NCBI GenBank assembly: GCA_046349875.1
Contig: JAXMBN010000008.1
Location: 107,635-171,634 of the forward strand
Direction of reading: 5' to 3'
From: JAXMBN01 sp046349875
GTDB lineage: Bacteria > Planctomycetota > Planctomycetia > Pirellulales > Pirellulaceae
Length of the DNA stretch: 64,000 bases
Made by a program: the position numbers and the translations under genes. Below are positions 35,485 through 44,437 of this stretch, in pieces; the first letter of the stretch is position 1; each line of letters opens with the position of its first letter. The notes beneath the pieces are model-generated. The model searched no databases and was not told where the DNA came from. It was given only the letters and a program-made list of their open reading frames with translations.

Positions 35485-37204
35485 GCTTCTTCAAGTCGCT
35501 CATGTCGATGCGTATGAGCGCATCATGAGGGCATGCATTCTGACAGGCTGGCCCCGCCGGTTGCGACTGGCAAAGATCGCACTTGGTGGCTTGGAGAATG
35601 GGCAGCTTGGATGTGGTATCAACCAATTGCCTCCCTTGCTCGTCGCGAATCTCCACCATCTGAATGTTCTGATACGGGCAACTTTGACTGCACGTTGCGC
35701 ATCCGATGCACGTTTCCGGATTGATGGCGATCACACCGTTATCTTGATTGCGCGCGATCGCGCCCGTGGGGCAGCCAATCATGCACACGGGATCTTCACA
35801 ATGCATACATGCGTGCGCAAACATCCAGGGTCCAAACTGTTCGCCATTCCTCATGAAGCGAGGATTGCCCTGATGCGTGGACGCGCAAGCCTTGACGCAA
35901 TCATCGCATCGCGTGCATCGATCCATGTCGATCAGCATCGCCTGACGTCCATTGATCAATCGCTGATCGACCAGGAATTCGAGCATCGCCGTATTGGTTG
36001 TTTCTTGGTCCCCGATCGGCTTGGGTTCCATCGCAGGACGCCCCGTCGCATCATAGCGTGGCTTCTTCACATCTTCCCACATCTCTGTCGATCGCACGTG
36101 CGGAAAGATCAAGTCGTAGACGATGTGTTTCGGTATCCGCAATGCATCGACAAAGCCTACCGCGCGCAACGACTCTTGATACGGCAGCGGTTCTTCTTTG
36201 CCGCGACGCCGATAGTTGTGAGCCAATTCGCGTTGTCCAAACAATTGTCCTTTGCCAAGATAGGCCAGAGTTCGGTGACCATCGCCTTGTTTGTGGCTCA
36301 GACGAGCAAAACCGGCTCGAAGTATTACTAGATAGTCGGCAGGCATCGACTCCTCCGCAATCAACGGTTCGGATCGAATCTGATCGCGACTATCGAGCTT
36401 GCGAGCTTTTTCATATTCGGAAAACCATTCCATTTCGCCAAAGCTAACAAGCTCGGTGGCCGCTGCTGCAAGTTCTAGTTTTTCAGGTGGTAAATGCTGA
36501 AACAAAGGGCACTCGCGAAGGTGCATCTGCAGACTGTTGGCTCGATATCGCGCATCGAGGTACTCTTTGAATTTGGGATCGCGACGAAGCAAGCGTAGTC
36601 CCTGCCAACGTATCTCCAGCAGCACTGCTTGCGTTTTCGCAACGACGGTGAAACGATTGGGCGATCGAGTCATTGCGGCGAGCTCCCCGAAGATCTCGCT
36701 TGCCCCCAACGACTCCGATTCAAAACCTCGCAAGACCGTATCGACATCTTGGATGTAGACTCGCGGCTTATCATCGACGTCGCGGACAGCCGTTCCTACC
36801 GATGATTCGGAACGGACTCGAGCCACTTGCCTTTGCTCGGGAATAGACCAATGCTTCCAAGAATCTCGCAACGCTTCCCACCACGTAAGCTTGCGCGGTG
36901 CGTTGCGTCCTAACGATGAGGATGCTAACCCGGTGAGCAATACGCGAACCTCACCGGTTAAGACCATGAAGGCGCTGCTTCCGTAGTCGCCCTCGCGAAT
37001 CACGATATCGCCTGGCTCATATCGCATCACTCGCATGTCATTGCGAATGATGTCCGATAACGTTGCCGAGCCTGGAAAGCGGGTATGATCCATGCGCGAA
37101 AAGGGAGGCTGTGACATGAGCCATGTCACAACCCTCGGATCCATTCCTGGATCTAAGGGATGATCCCACCGCTTCGGCCTTTCAATTGCCCGTTGTTCCA
37201 ACAT
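35453..37204 (-). CDS. Cyclic-nucleotide-binding domains fused to 4x[4Fe-4S] ferredoxin
   Basis: A 583-residue soluble protein. Two CRP-like sensor domains fill the N-terminal part: the first (about 45-215) has YEPGDIVIREGDYGSSAFMVLTGEVRV and FGELAAMTRSPNRF; the second (about 225-380) has YLVILRAGFARLSH and KGQLFGQREL. The C-terminal part (about 425-565) is a DmsB/NrfC-type ferredoxin with four cysteine sets: CTRCDDCVKAC, CMHCEDPVCMIGC, CIGCATCSQSC and CDLCQSQPAGPACQNAC. No DNA-binding helix-turn-helix is seen. The next genes encode a cytochrome b-like protein and a decahaem cytochrome. I infer a ligand-gated electron-transfer subunit. Confidence 0.9.
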   Translation of the reverse strand: MLEQRAIERPKRWDHPLDPGMDPRVVTWLMSQPPFSRMDHTRFPGSATLSDIIRNDMRVMRYEPGDIVIREGDYGSSAFMVLTGEVRVLLTGLASSSLGRNAPRKLTWWEALRDSWKHWSIPEQRQVARVRSESSVGTAVRDVDDKPRVYIQDVDTVLRGFESESLGASEIFGELAAMTRSPNRFTVVAKTQAVLLEIRWQGLRLLRRDPKFKEYLDARYRANSLQMHLRECPLFQHLPPEKLELAAAATELVSFGEMEWFSEYEKARKLDSRDQIRSEPLIAEESMPADYLVILRAGFARLSHKQGDGHRTLAYLGKGQLFGQRELAHNYRRRGKEEPLPYQESLRAVGFVDALRIPKHIVYDLIFPHVRSTEMWEDVKKPRYDATGRPAMEPKPIGDQETTNTAMLEFLVDQRLINGRQAMLIDMDRCTRCDDCVKACASTHQGNPRFMRNGEQFGPWMFAHACMHCEDPVCMIGCPTGAIARNQDNGVIAINPETCIGCATCSQSCPYQNIQMVEIRDEQGRQLVDTTSKLPILQATKCDLCQSQPAGPACQNACPHDALIRIDMSDLKKLAKWMERKAA

Positions 37205-37635
37205 AGTTTAATAAAACGAGTCCCATTCCATGCATCAGTATGGATGTCGTGCGATTGTCCCAATCGTGAACCTTGTCGTGCGATTGTCCCAATCGCAGAA
37301 ACAACGAACGATTATCCAATCCTCTGCAGACTTTATCTCAACCTTCGAAGTCAAAAACACCCCGACGAGCAGGGTCTTTAAGGACGGTCCGCGCGGAGTG
37401 TCCTCGAACACCCCCTTTCGATTCAAGGCCAAATCCTTGAACTAGCGATTTTGTTAATGCTAGCGAAATCCTTTTGATGAATCGTCAAGCGTGAGATGTC
37501 TTCATCTGGGCTTCAGGTTGAGATGGTTATAGTGCGGGTTGCGAGCGCGGGCCGACCCGCGCGACGCCGAAACTTCCTCAGAGCGACCGGGTTGTTGCTC
37601 TGATTGACCTTTCTCCCAAATGACGGAATCTCAAC
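37205..37635. other. Divergent intergenic region with repeated palindromes
   Basis: A 431-nt gap between the FeS gene (minus) and the EF-hand gene (plus). It holds two exact 22-bp direct repeats and a degenerate third copy close to the FeS gene, and a GC-rich hairpin (GCGCGGG/CCCGCGC, 37545-37562) nearer the EF-hand gene. No gene is seen. Confidence 0.6.
37245..37322. promoter_or_regulatory. Tandem palindromic repeats, likely operators
   Basis: TGTCGTGCGATTGTCCCAAT plus CG occurs exactly at 37245-37266 and 37274-37295; its core CGATTG-TCC-CAATCG is a dyad. A third, shortened copy CGATTATCCAATCC lies at 37309-37322. Copies start 29 and about 28 nt apart, close to three helical turns, so bound proteins would face the same way. 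They lie 41-118 nt upstream of the FeS gene start, a typical operator place. Confidence 0.6.
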
Positions 37636-38427
37636 ATGAATCACTCGATTCGCTTGGCAAAGACGGTGTTTTTGAGTGGAGCCGTAACTGCCCTTCTCGC
37701 AGTCCCTGCGATGGCTCAGCCTCCTGGTGGTAGGTTTGGGGGTGGAGGTTTTGGAGGCCAAGGTGGACCAGGCGGTCCCGGTGGCATGATGCGCATGATG
37801 CCGATGATGGTTGCCCTCGATGCCGATGGCGATGGACAAATCAGTGCCGAGGAGATCGAGAAATCGGCCGCTCGGCTAAAGACGCTCGACAAGAATCAAG
37901 ATGGAAAACTCACCGAAGAAGAACTCCGCCCCAACTTCGAAGGCCGTGAAGGGCGAGGGCCAGGCGGCCCTGGCGGTGGAGAAACGATAGGCCCAGAACT
38001 TGTGGCTCGCTTGATGGAGCAAGACAAGAATGGCGACGGCAAGCTCAGCAAAGATGAACTCCCCGAACGTATGCAAAGGATTCTCGAACGAGCCGACGCC
38101 AATCGCGATGGATTTGCGACTCTCGAGGAACTCAACAAGATGGCCAGCGATAGTGCGGGTCGTGGTGGTGAAGGACGCGGTGGTGAAGGACGCGGGCGGC
38201 CAGAAGGACGTGGCGAAGGACGCATGGGTGAAGGAGGCCGCGGTGGAATGGGAATGTTTGGCAATCCCGTGGCATTCGTGGAACGTCTCTTCGAATTAGA
38301 TGCAGATAAAGATGGCAAGTTAAGTCGAGATGAGCTTTCCAAGATTGCCGATGTCCTTCGTCCTGTCGAAGGTGGTCGACCTGAGGGACGTCCCGAGGGA
38401 AGACCTGAAGGCCGACCCAATCGTTAG
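37636..38427 (+). CDS. Secreted EF-hand protein with Gly-rich linkers
   Basis: A 263-residue exported protein. Signal peptide to about residue 27 (AMAQ), then Gly-rich sequence. Five EF-hand-type calcium loops follow: DADGDGQISAEE, DKNQDGKLTEEE, DKNGDGKLSKDE, DANRDGFATLEE and DADKDGKLSRDE. A Gly/Arg/Glu-rich stretch (about 172-205) separates the fourth and fifth, and the tail repeats GRPEG units. It probably binds calcium outside the cytoplasm. It is followed after 58 nt by the ApbE-DUF2271 gene on the same strand; the joint role of the group is unknown. Confidence 0.82.
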   Translation: MNHSIRLAKTVFLSGAVTALLAVPAMAQPPGGRFGGGGFGGQGGPGGPGGMMRMMPMMVALDADGDGQISAEEIEKSAARLKTLDKNQDGKLTEEELRPNFEGREGRGPGGPGGGETIGPELVARLMEQDKNGDGKLSKDELPERMQRILERADANRDGFATLEELNKMASDSAGRGGEGRGGEGRGRPEGRGEGRMGEGGRGGMGMFGNPVAFVERLFELDADKDGKLSRDELSKIADVLRPVEGGRPEGRPEGRPEGRPNR

Positions 38428-38485
38428 TTCATCGTCTTTGTCTTTGTGCAACTTGAGTAACGCTTCTCCGAGTAGGAAACCTAAT

Positions 38486-39988
38486 ATGCGCGTTGTTGGG
38501 CTTGGATGGATGGTGGGATTGCTGGTCGGCATGCTGAGCACTGTCTTGGCGGCAGCGGATCGATACGAATTTCATCAGGTCCAGGTTCTTGGAACGCATA
38601 TGGATCTTTGGGTATTGGCAGATTCGAAATCCGATGCCGAACGTGCAGAAGCTTTAGCGCTTTCTGAGTTTGATCGATTAGCCAAGATCGTCAGTACCTA
38701 TGATGCGCAAAGCGAACTCTCCGCTTGGATGGAAAAGCGCGAGTATCAAGAAGTATCGCCCGAACTTCGAGATCTCCTTCAGATCAATGAACATTGGAGT
38801 CAGCAGTCGGGAGGAGTTTTTCATCCAGGCGTAGAATCGCTTTCACGAATTTGGATAACAGCCGAAGAGAATCAGCGACTCCCTGATGCAAAATCGCTTC
38901 AAGTCGCTGTGGAAGGACTCCAATCCATCGGTTGGGAATGGAATGCCGATCGGACGCAGGTTCGATTCCAAGGATCCCATCTGACTTTCAATGCGATTGC
39001 CAAAGGCTGGATGATCGATCGTGTTTGCGATGCCTTGAATCGAACCGGAAAATATGAAGGCGGTCTCCTTGCCATCGGTGGTGACATGCGAGCGTTCGGA
39101 ACCATGCACCGCGATATCGCGATCAAACGCCCAGCCAATGATTTGGCGAGCCCCACGATGACTCGTGTTTCGCTGCACCAACAAGCGATGGCGACGAGCA
39201 GCGGTGCCTTTCGCGGATTCACCATTCAAGGAAAGTGGTATTCTCACCTGCTTGATCCTCGTTCAGGCCAACCTGCTGAAGGGATCAAGGGCGTGAGCGT
39301 GTTGGCTTCTTCGGCTGCCGAAGCCGATGTGCTTGCCACGATTGCCAGCGTGCTCACAGTGCAGCAGAGTCTGGCATTGATCGATGCCACCTCCGATGCG
39401 GCCTGTCTCATTCTTGATCGCAATGACCAAGTTCATTGCTCGAGTCGCTGGCCAGCATCATCATCCTTCAAGTATGTTCAAAAGGATTCGGCTCCTCAGG
39501 ATTGGAACGGTGGCATGGAATTGAAAGTCGACTTCCAGATCCACCAAGAAGGGTCGAGCGGACGCTATCGTCGCCCTTATGTCGCCGTGTGGATCGAAGA
39601 CAAAGACAACTTCCCCGTGCGAACACTGGTCCTTTGGGCACAAACATCGGGGCCCGGCCCACGTTGGATTCCCGACCTCAAACGATGGTACAAAAGCGAT
39701 CGCCTTCGCAAGCTTGCCGATGACACGGACCTGATCGATACTGTGGCTGAAGCAACGCGAAAACCAGGAAACTACACGGTGATTTGGAACGGAGAAGACG
39801 ACCACAAGAAATTGGTGAAGCCGGGTGAGTATACGCTTTACATCGAAGCCGCTCGCGAGCATGGCACCTACCAACTCATGCGCAAGAAAATCGAGATTGG
39901 TGAAAAGGGGTTTCAGGCAAAACTCGATGACAACGCCGAGATTCATGGCGCAAAACTGGAGTATCATAAACGCGAAAAGGTTCAATAA
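38486..39988 (+). CDS. FAD:protein FMN transferase (ApbE) fused to DUF2271
   Basis: A 500-residue exported protein. After a signal segment (MVGLLVGMLSTVLAA), residues about 28-320 form an ApbE domain: HPGVESLSRIW, NAIAKGWMIDRV, LAIGGDMRAFG, MATSSGAFRG and HLLDPRSGQP with the FAD/metal-binding residues. ApbE attaches FMN to Thr/Ser of partner redox proteins. Residues about 345-480 form a DUF2271 periplasmic domain (MELKVDFQI, RPYVAVWIEDKDNFPVRTL, GNYTVIWNGEDD). The ATG at 38486 with TAGGA 9 nt upstream is the likely start. The PepSY membrane gene follows 84 nt later. No flavinylation target with a clear acceptor motif is adjacent. Confidence 0.9.
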   Translation: MRVVGLGWMVGLLVGMLSTVLAAADRYEFHQVQVLGTHMDLWVLADSKSDAERAEALALSEFDRLAKIVSTYDAQSELSAWMEKREYQEVSPELRDLLQINEHWSQQSGGVFHPGVESLSRIWITAEENQRLPDAKSLQVAVEGLQSIGWEWNADRTQVRFQGSHLTFNAIAKGWMIDRVCDALNRTGKYEGGLLAIGGDMRAFGTMHRDIAIKRPANDLASPTMTRVSLHQQAMATSSGAFRGFTIQGKWYSHLLDPRSGQPAEGIKGVSVLASSAAEADVLATIASVLTVQQSLALIDATSDAACLILDRNDQVHCSSRWPASSSFKYVQKDSAPQDWNGGMELKVDFQIHQEGSSGRYRRPYVAVWIEDKDNFPVRTLVLWAQTSGPGPRWIPDLKRWYKSDRLRKLADDTDLIDTVAEATRKPGNYTVIWNGEDDHKKLVKPGEYTLYIEAAREHGTYQLMRKKIEIGEKGFQAKLDDNAEIHGAKLEYHKREKVQ

Positions 39989-40072
39989 GCCCCAACTCAA
40001 TGTGGTCATTCCAACAAGGCCCATCCTGCATAGCGTACCATCTTTCTTGCCAGATACCTTTTCGTGGATAGC

Positions 40073-40765
40073 ATGGCCTCAGACGTATCACCCATGGCAA
40101 CACAAGCCTCGACGACCGCGAACACGGCTTCATCTAAAAACGCAAAAGGTGGCTTGCTCCGTTGGAATGGGCTCATCCGGTGGTTGCACTTATATGTGTC
40201 GATGATCGGCTTCGCCAGCATGATCTTTTTTGCCTTCACGGGTATCACGCTCAATCATCCAACTTGGTTTGGGGGTGAAACAGGTCGCAATAGTACGCTG
40301 AAAGGGAATCTCGAAACTCGCCTATTGCAGCAAGCAACAACCAACGCATCACAAGATGGTGACGAAGGCGGAGTCGATCGCTTGGAAGTTGCTGAAACCC
40401 TGCGATCACAACACCATTTGCGAGGTCGCGTTAGCGAGTTTCGCGTGGATGCCGACGAATGTTTGGTCGCCTTCAAAGGCCCTGGGTACTCGGCCGACGT
40501 TTTCATCGATCGATCCAACGGCAACTACGAGATCTCTTTAACAGAACATGGGGTGATTTCGAAATGGAACGATCTTCATAAGGGACGCGACTGCGGTATC
40601 CCTTGGAGCATCGTCATCGATCTATCAGCCTTGATCATGATCGTCAGCGGAGCAACTGGTCTAGCGATGCTGCTCTACATGAAAAAGAAGCGAACGTCGG
40701 GCCTATGGGCCACCGTTGTCGGGACCCTTGCCTTCGTGAGCCTGTGCTGGCTTCTCGTCCCGTAG
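40073..40765 (+). CDS. PepSY-associated transmembrane protein
   Basis: A 230-residue inner-membrane protein: cytoplasmic N-terminus, helix 1 (LHLYVSMIGFASMIFFAFTGITLNH), an extracytoplasmic domain of about 110 residues, then two helices (VIDLSALIMIVSGATGLAMLLYMK and a final one ending in LVP). The RWLHLYVSM and GITLNHP motifs and the WNDLHKGRD stretch with His are typical of PepSY-associated TM proteins, which often bind haem or accompany ApbE and iron uptake genes. It belongs with the ApbE-DUF2271 gene upstream. Starts at 40064 (GTG) or 40094 are possible. Confidence 0.8.
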   Translation: MASDVSPMATQASTTANTASSKNAKGGLLRWNGLIRWLHLYVSMIGFASMIFFAFTGITLNHPTWFGGETGRNSTLKGNLETRLLQQATTNASQDGDEGGVDRLEVAETLRSQHHLRGRVSEFRVDADECLVAFKGPGYSADVFIDRSNGNYEISLTEHGVISKWNDLHKGRDCGIPWSIVIDLSALIMIVSGATGLAMLLYMKKKRTSGLWATVVGTLAFVSLCWLLVP

Positions 40766-40882
40766 TCCGACTCTCTCGGATCTACGCAACTATCGTGATG
40801 AAATGCCTCTCGAAACGATTCGATGACTGCAATACCTGCGATGGCTGCAACGATGTCGATTCCCATTGTGATGAAAAAAGAC

Positions 40883-42214
40883 CTATCGCAATCGTCCGAG
40901 AATCTGCGCAAAGGTCCGAGCCGAATCGGTTCGCAAAAGGCTCGCTCGATAGATTCGCCCAGCCAAAATCACCACAACCAATGTGGCGCAGACCAGTAGC
41001 ACTGCCGCCAATGGAGGCTGCCAAGCGGGAATCGTTTGCCCGCTTGCCAGTCGCAAGATCATCATCAGCGGTGATGAAGGAGGAAAGAAACTCAGCGTCA
41101 CCGCCACAGGACCGTTCGGATCTCGCAGCGCAACAAACCAAACCATGATCGGCGCCACCAGTAGCATCCACACTGGCATGAGGATACTTTGTGCCTCCTT
41201 GAGTTCGCTGATCGACGCTCCTACCGTCAAGAAGATGGAACTGAAAAAGAGAACTCCAAGTATTTGAAACACAACGAACCACGGTAGCAGGGACCAGTTG
41301 AGATTCTTCGTCCATCCGTTGGTATCCGCAACCAGCCATCCACCGATGCCATAGATCGCGACAATCATCAACGATCCAGCGACATTCCCCAGGAGCTTTC
41401 CTGCCATCAGTTCGGTTGGGTGGACGGCCCCTAAGAGTACCTCTGCAATGCGTTGATTCTTTTCTTCCATACCGCTCTCCAGCATAGGCTGCGCAGCAAG
41501 GAAGATCACCATGAACATCAACATCATGATTCCAAACGGCAACAGAAGTGTCACCAATACATTCTCCGGGTTTTCACGACTCGCCTTGCCATCTTCTCCC
41601 TCGCGATACGGCTGCGTCGGCTTGAGTTGAAAGGGCACACTTCCCTTGGCAACCAATGAAGTATCCACCCCCAAGGCCTTCAATCGAATCGAACGAACCA
41701 TCTCTTGCAGCACTGAGCTCATCCATTGTCGCTCCGAACTCAACAAAGCATCTTGGCTCACAAACGTTGCATCGACATGAGCCTGTTCGACATCCAAGGC
41801 TGTTTCAGGAATCTCGATAAATGCATAGAGCTTGCCGTCGCGAATTTGGTTGCTCCATTGCAATCGCTGCGCGTCATTCACTTGTTGATCCGACGCGGAC
41901 TCCAGTTCGATAAAATCCATCTTTTCGGACATCGAACGGTTGCGGCCTAGCTCATCCATTCCTTTCGGCTTTTCATTCTTGCCGATCACATCATTGCGAG
42001 CCTTACAGGCAGCTTGCAAGCCTTCGAAGAGGGTCTTGGTGTGGTCGACGACGATGATTCGGCGCGTTTTACTTCCACCGAGTTGGCTTAGCTTGGGCAT
42101 GAGAATCATGCCACCAAACATCAATATGGGCATCATCACCAATGAAAACACAAAGGCCTTCGTGGCCACCATTGCCGCATATTCGCGGTGAGCAATAACC
42201 AACAGTTTGTTCAT
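40883..42214 (-). CDS. ABC-2 type permease (NatB-like)
   Basis: A 443-residue membrane protein of the NatB/ABC-2 exporter group: one N-terminal helix (AFVFSLVMMPILMFGG), a large extracytoplasmic domain (about 45-225), then five helices, including LLLPFGIMMLMFMVIFLAA and the conserved EEKNQRIAEVLLGAVHPTELMAGKLLGN segment before the next helix. Such permeases export sodium, peptides or lipids with a partner ATPase, encoded 49 nt upstream. The substrate cannot be assigned. Confidence 0.87.
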   Translation of the reverse strand: MNKLLVIAHREYAAMVATKAFVFSLVMMPILMFGGMILMPKLSQLGGSKTRRIIVVDHTKTLFEGLQAACKARNDVIGKNEKPKGMDELGRNRSMSEKMDFIELESASDQQVNDAQRLQWSNQIRDGKLYAFIEIPETALDVEQAHVDATFVSQDALLSSERQWMSSVLQEMVRSIRLKALGVDTSLVAKGSVPFQLKPTQPYREGEDGKASRENPENVLVTLLLPFGIMMLMFMVIFLAAQPMLESGMEEKNQRIAEVLLGAVHPTELMAGKLLGNVAGSLMIVAIYGIGGWLVADTNGWTKNLNWSLLPWFVVFQILGVLFFSSIFLTVGASISELKEAQSILMPVWMLLVAPIMVWFVALRDPNGPVAVTLSFFPPSSPLMMILRLASGQTIPAWQPPLAAVLLVCATLVVVILAGRIYRASLLRTDSARTFAQILGRLR

Positions 42215-42263
42215 GATGCTCGGGGAAGTTAGTGATTGAGAAGCAGGAATATGATCTGACTTG

Positions 42264-43160
42264 CTAGATCTTGGCGATCTTCACGAAGATGTCATGCAAC
42301 GACGGCCGCGTCGTTTCAAAGTGTTCCACATCGCCAAGCTGAAGCAATTGCGACAACACGCGAGGACGTGATTCTTCGCGATCAAGCTCTAGGTCATAAA
42401 AACGCCCCATGATGGTCTGGCGAGCCACACCTTCTAGCCGATCGGGTAATGATTGATGATTCGCCATACGCACCCGCAGCGTATTCGCCCCATACCCTGA
42501 TTGAATCGACTCGAGCGTCCCATCGAGAACTTTCTTCCCGCGATAGATCATGAAGACGCGATCGCACATCCGTTCCGCCATGTCCATATCGTGGGTGCTG
42601 AAGATGACGGTCGATCCCTGCCGCCTCAACTCCAATACAGCGTCGCGCAGGACTTCCATGTTGACGGGATCCAATCCACTGAATGGCTCATCGAGAATAA
42701 TAAGCTCAGGCTTGGCGATCACCGCCACGATGAACTGAATCTTCTGCGCCATTCCTTTCGATAATTGCTCGATCCGTTTTCGCCCCCAATCCTGAGCCCC
42801 CATGCGTTCTAGATGCTCATCAATCACGCGATCGGGACGCGAAACGCCTTTGAGTCTTGCAAAATAACGAAGCACGCGTCGCACGGTCATCCTTCGATAG
42901 AGTCCGCGTTCTTCTGGCAAATACCCAACGCGTGCGTCAGCCACGCTTCCTTCGGTATTCCCCAGTACGGCAACCTTACCCTCGTCCGGTTGATAGATCC
43001 GCAAGATCATTCGGATGGTGGTGGTTTTGCCAGACCCATTGGGCCCGATGAAACCGTAAATACATCCTTTGGGGATCTGCAAATCCACTCGCTCTACCGC
43101 AGTCTGAGCCCCAAAACGCTTGGTGACTCCGCTGAGCTCAACGGCATTGTCCATTTCCAT
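42264..43160 (-). CDS. ABC transporter ATP-binding protein (NatA-like)
   Basis: A 298-residue ATPase that energises the neighbouring ABC-2 permease. Walker A GPNGSGKTTT, Q-loop region replaced by YLPEERGLYRRM as in NatA/CcmA-type proteins, signature LSKGMAQK, Walker B LIILDEPFSGLD and the switch His in FSTHD are all present. The C-terminal 75 residues (after FMIYRGKKVLDG) form the usual accessory region. No regulator lies next to the pair. Confidence 0.92.
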   Translation of the reverse strand: MEMDNAVELSGVTKRFGAQTAVERVDLQIPKGCIYGFIGPNGSGKTTTIRMILRIYQPDEGKVAVLGNTEGSVADARVGYLPEERGLYRRMTVRRVLRYFARLKGVSRPDRVIDEHLERMGAQDWGRKRIEQLSKGMAQKIQFIVAVIAKPELIILDEPFSGLDPVNMEVLRDAVLELRRQGSTVIFSTHDMDMAERMCDRVFMIYRGKKVLDGTLESIQSGYGANTLRVRMANHQSLPDRLEGVARQTIMGRFYDLELDREESRPRVLSQLLQLGDVEHFETTRPSLHDIFVKIAKI

Positions 43161-43408
43161 CTCCCGACTAACTCCAAACCGAAGTCGATCCAGTGTATCG
43201 TTTTGGCCCCATGAATCTTGGAACTTGTTCAGAAAAAACTAAGCAATTGCCATACAGTTCGATCGCTTCGCACTTCTTTCGATGGCCTAAACACTACATC
43301 GAAGCACCAAAGAAAGACGATCGATGCCGGTGGCATCTCATCAACGGACTCGGTCACCACACCTCAAATAGAGATGAGCTCTCATACGGATAGACTACTT
43401 GATTGTTG

Positions 43409-44158
43409 CTAATGAGCTGTCAGATTGCCACAGATTTCGCATCGTGGATTGCGTTCGATTTGTAGCCGTCGAAACTGCATGCGTCGCAGATCCATCGTGA
43501 CCATTCGACCATAGAGGGGATCTCCAAAACCTGAAAGCACTTTGATTGCTTCCATGGCAGCCATGCATGCAACGGCACCGGAAACTGCGCCGAACACCGG
43601 AAACTGTCGCTTCCAACCGGCGGGTGGAACAGGAGTCAAACACGCCAAACATGGAGTTTCGCCGGGGCGAAGGGTCGTCAGACTTCCTTCAAGTTCGTAC
43701 ATGGCGCATTCAACCATGACTTTGCGTTGATGAACGGCTTGGCGATTCATGGCCAGGCGTTCTTCAAACATCGGTGCGCAATCGACGATCAAGTCGGCCT
43801 GGCGAACCAGTTCCGCTGCGTTCCCTTCATGGACATTTTCATCCACCGTGACAACTTCAAGGTGAGGGTTGAGCTCGAGCAATCGACGCTTTGCCGATTC
43901 GACGCGCGAAGTCCCTAAGCCTGCATAGGTCATCAATAATTGTCGATTCAAGTCGCTTGGCTTGATGGCTCCGGCATGGGCTAAAATCAACTTACCAATT
44001 CCAGCCGCGGCCAGTTCATAGGCTACCAAACCTCCGAGTCCGCCGACGCGCGAGATCAAAACAGAGCTTTGTTTCAGTCTCTTCTGACCTTCTTCGCCAA
44101 AATCGGGCACCCACATTTGCCATTCGTAGATGGCGCGATCTTCTTCCGACAATTCCAT
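43409..44158 (-). CDS. moeB: MoeB/ThiF-type sulfur-carrier activating enzyme
   Basis: A 249-residue ThiF-family protein that adenylates the C-terminal Gly of MoaD in molybdopterin synthesis. The ATP-binding stretch is RVGGLGGLVAYELA, then SDLNRQLL and the Asp in IVDCAPM; zinc-binding pairs CLAC and CEIC are present at the MoeB positions. The gene starts 3 nt after the moaD stop, inside the molybdate transport operon, which supports the cofactor role over protein tagging. No rhodanese domain is present. It is shorter and lacks the zinc-ribbon tail of the E1-like protein at 24-25 kb. Confidence 0.88.
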   Translation of the reverse strand: MELSEEDRAIYEWQMWVPDFGEEGQKRLKQSSVLISRVGGLGGLVAYELAAAGIGKLILAHAGAIKPSDLNRQLLMTYAGLGTSRVESAKRRLLELNPHLEVVTVDENVHEGNAAELVRQADLIVDCAPMFEERLAMNRQAVHQRKVMVECAMYELEGSLTTLRPGETPCLACLTPVPPAGWKRQFPVFGAVSGAVACMAAMEAIKVLSGFGDPLYGRMVTMDLRRMQFRRLQIERNPRCEICGNLTAH

Positions 44159-44161
44159 AGT

Positions 44162-44437
44162 TTATCCGCCCGATACCAAGGCCAACCAGCACACGCGGTC
44201 GCGATCTCGAAGCTCTAACGCCCCATCGAATGGTATCGATTCATCGTTGAGAAACAACAGAATCCCAGGGCGCAAGTGTCCGTCGGCCAGCACAGCCTCG
44301 CGCCAACGCTCGCCATGACGTGCGACCAATTCCTGCCACAAATGCGATAAGGTGCAAGGCGTGGCGATCTCGACCTTCTCTTCCGCACAACCCGAGATCA
44401 CTCGCAATTGTGTTGCGTATTCGACACGTACGGTCAT
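44162..44437 (-). CDS. moaD: MoaD/ThiS-family ubiquitin-fold sulfur carrier
   Basis: A 91-residue beta-grasp protein ending in SGG, the C-terminus that is adenylated and thiocarboxylated by MoeB. The body shows MTVRVEYATQLRVIS, TLSHLWQELVARHG, the RPGILLFLNDESI strand and RDRDRVCWLALVSGG. Its ATG overlaps the modC stop (ATGA) and its stop is 3 nt before moeB, so the three are translated together. It is the only Gly-Gly-ending ubiquitin-fold protein I see in the window. Confidence 0.88.
   Translation of the reverse strand: MTVRVEYATQLRVISGCAEEKVEIATPCTLSHLWQELVARHGERWREAVLADGHLRPGILLFLNDESIPFDGALELRDRDRVCWLALVSGG

Noticed and set aside
43409..44437. Reading MoeB-MoaD as the missing modifier pair of the E1-JAB-RING cluster
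   Set aside because: They lie inside a molybdate transport operon 18 kb away, which explains them fully. Crosstalk remains possible but is unsupported.
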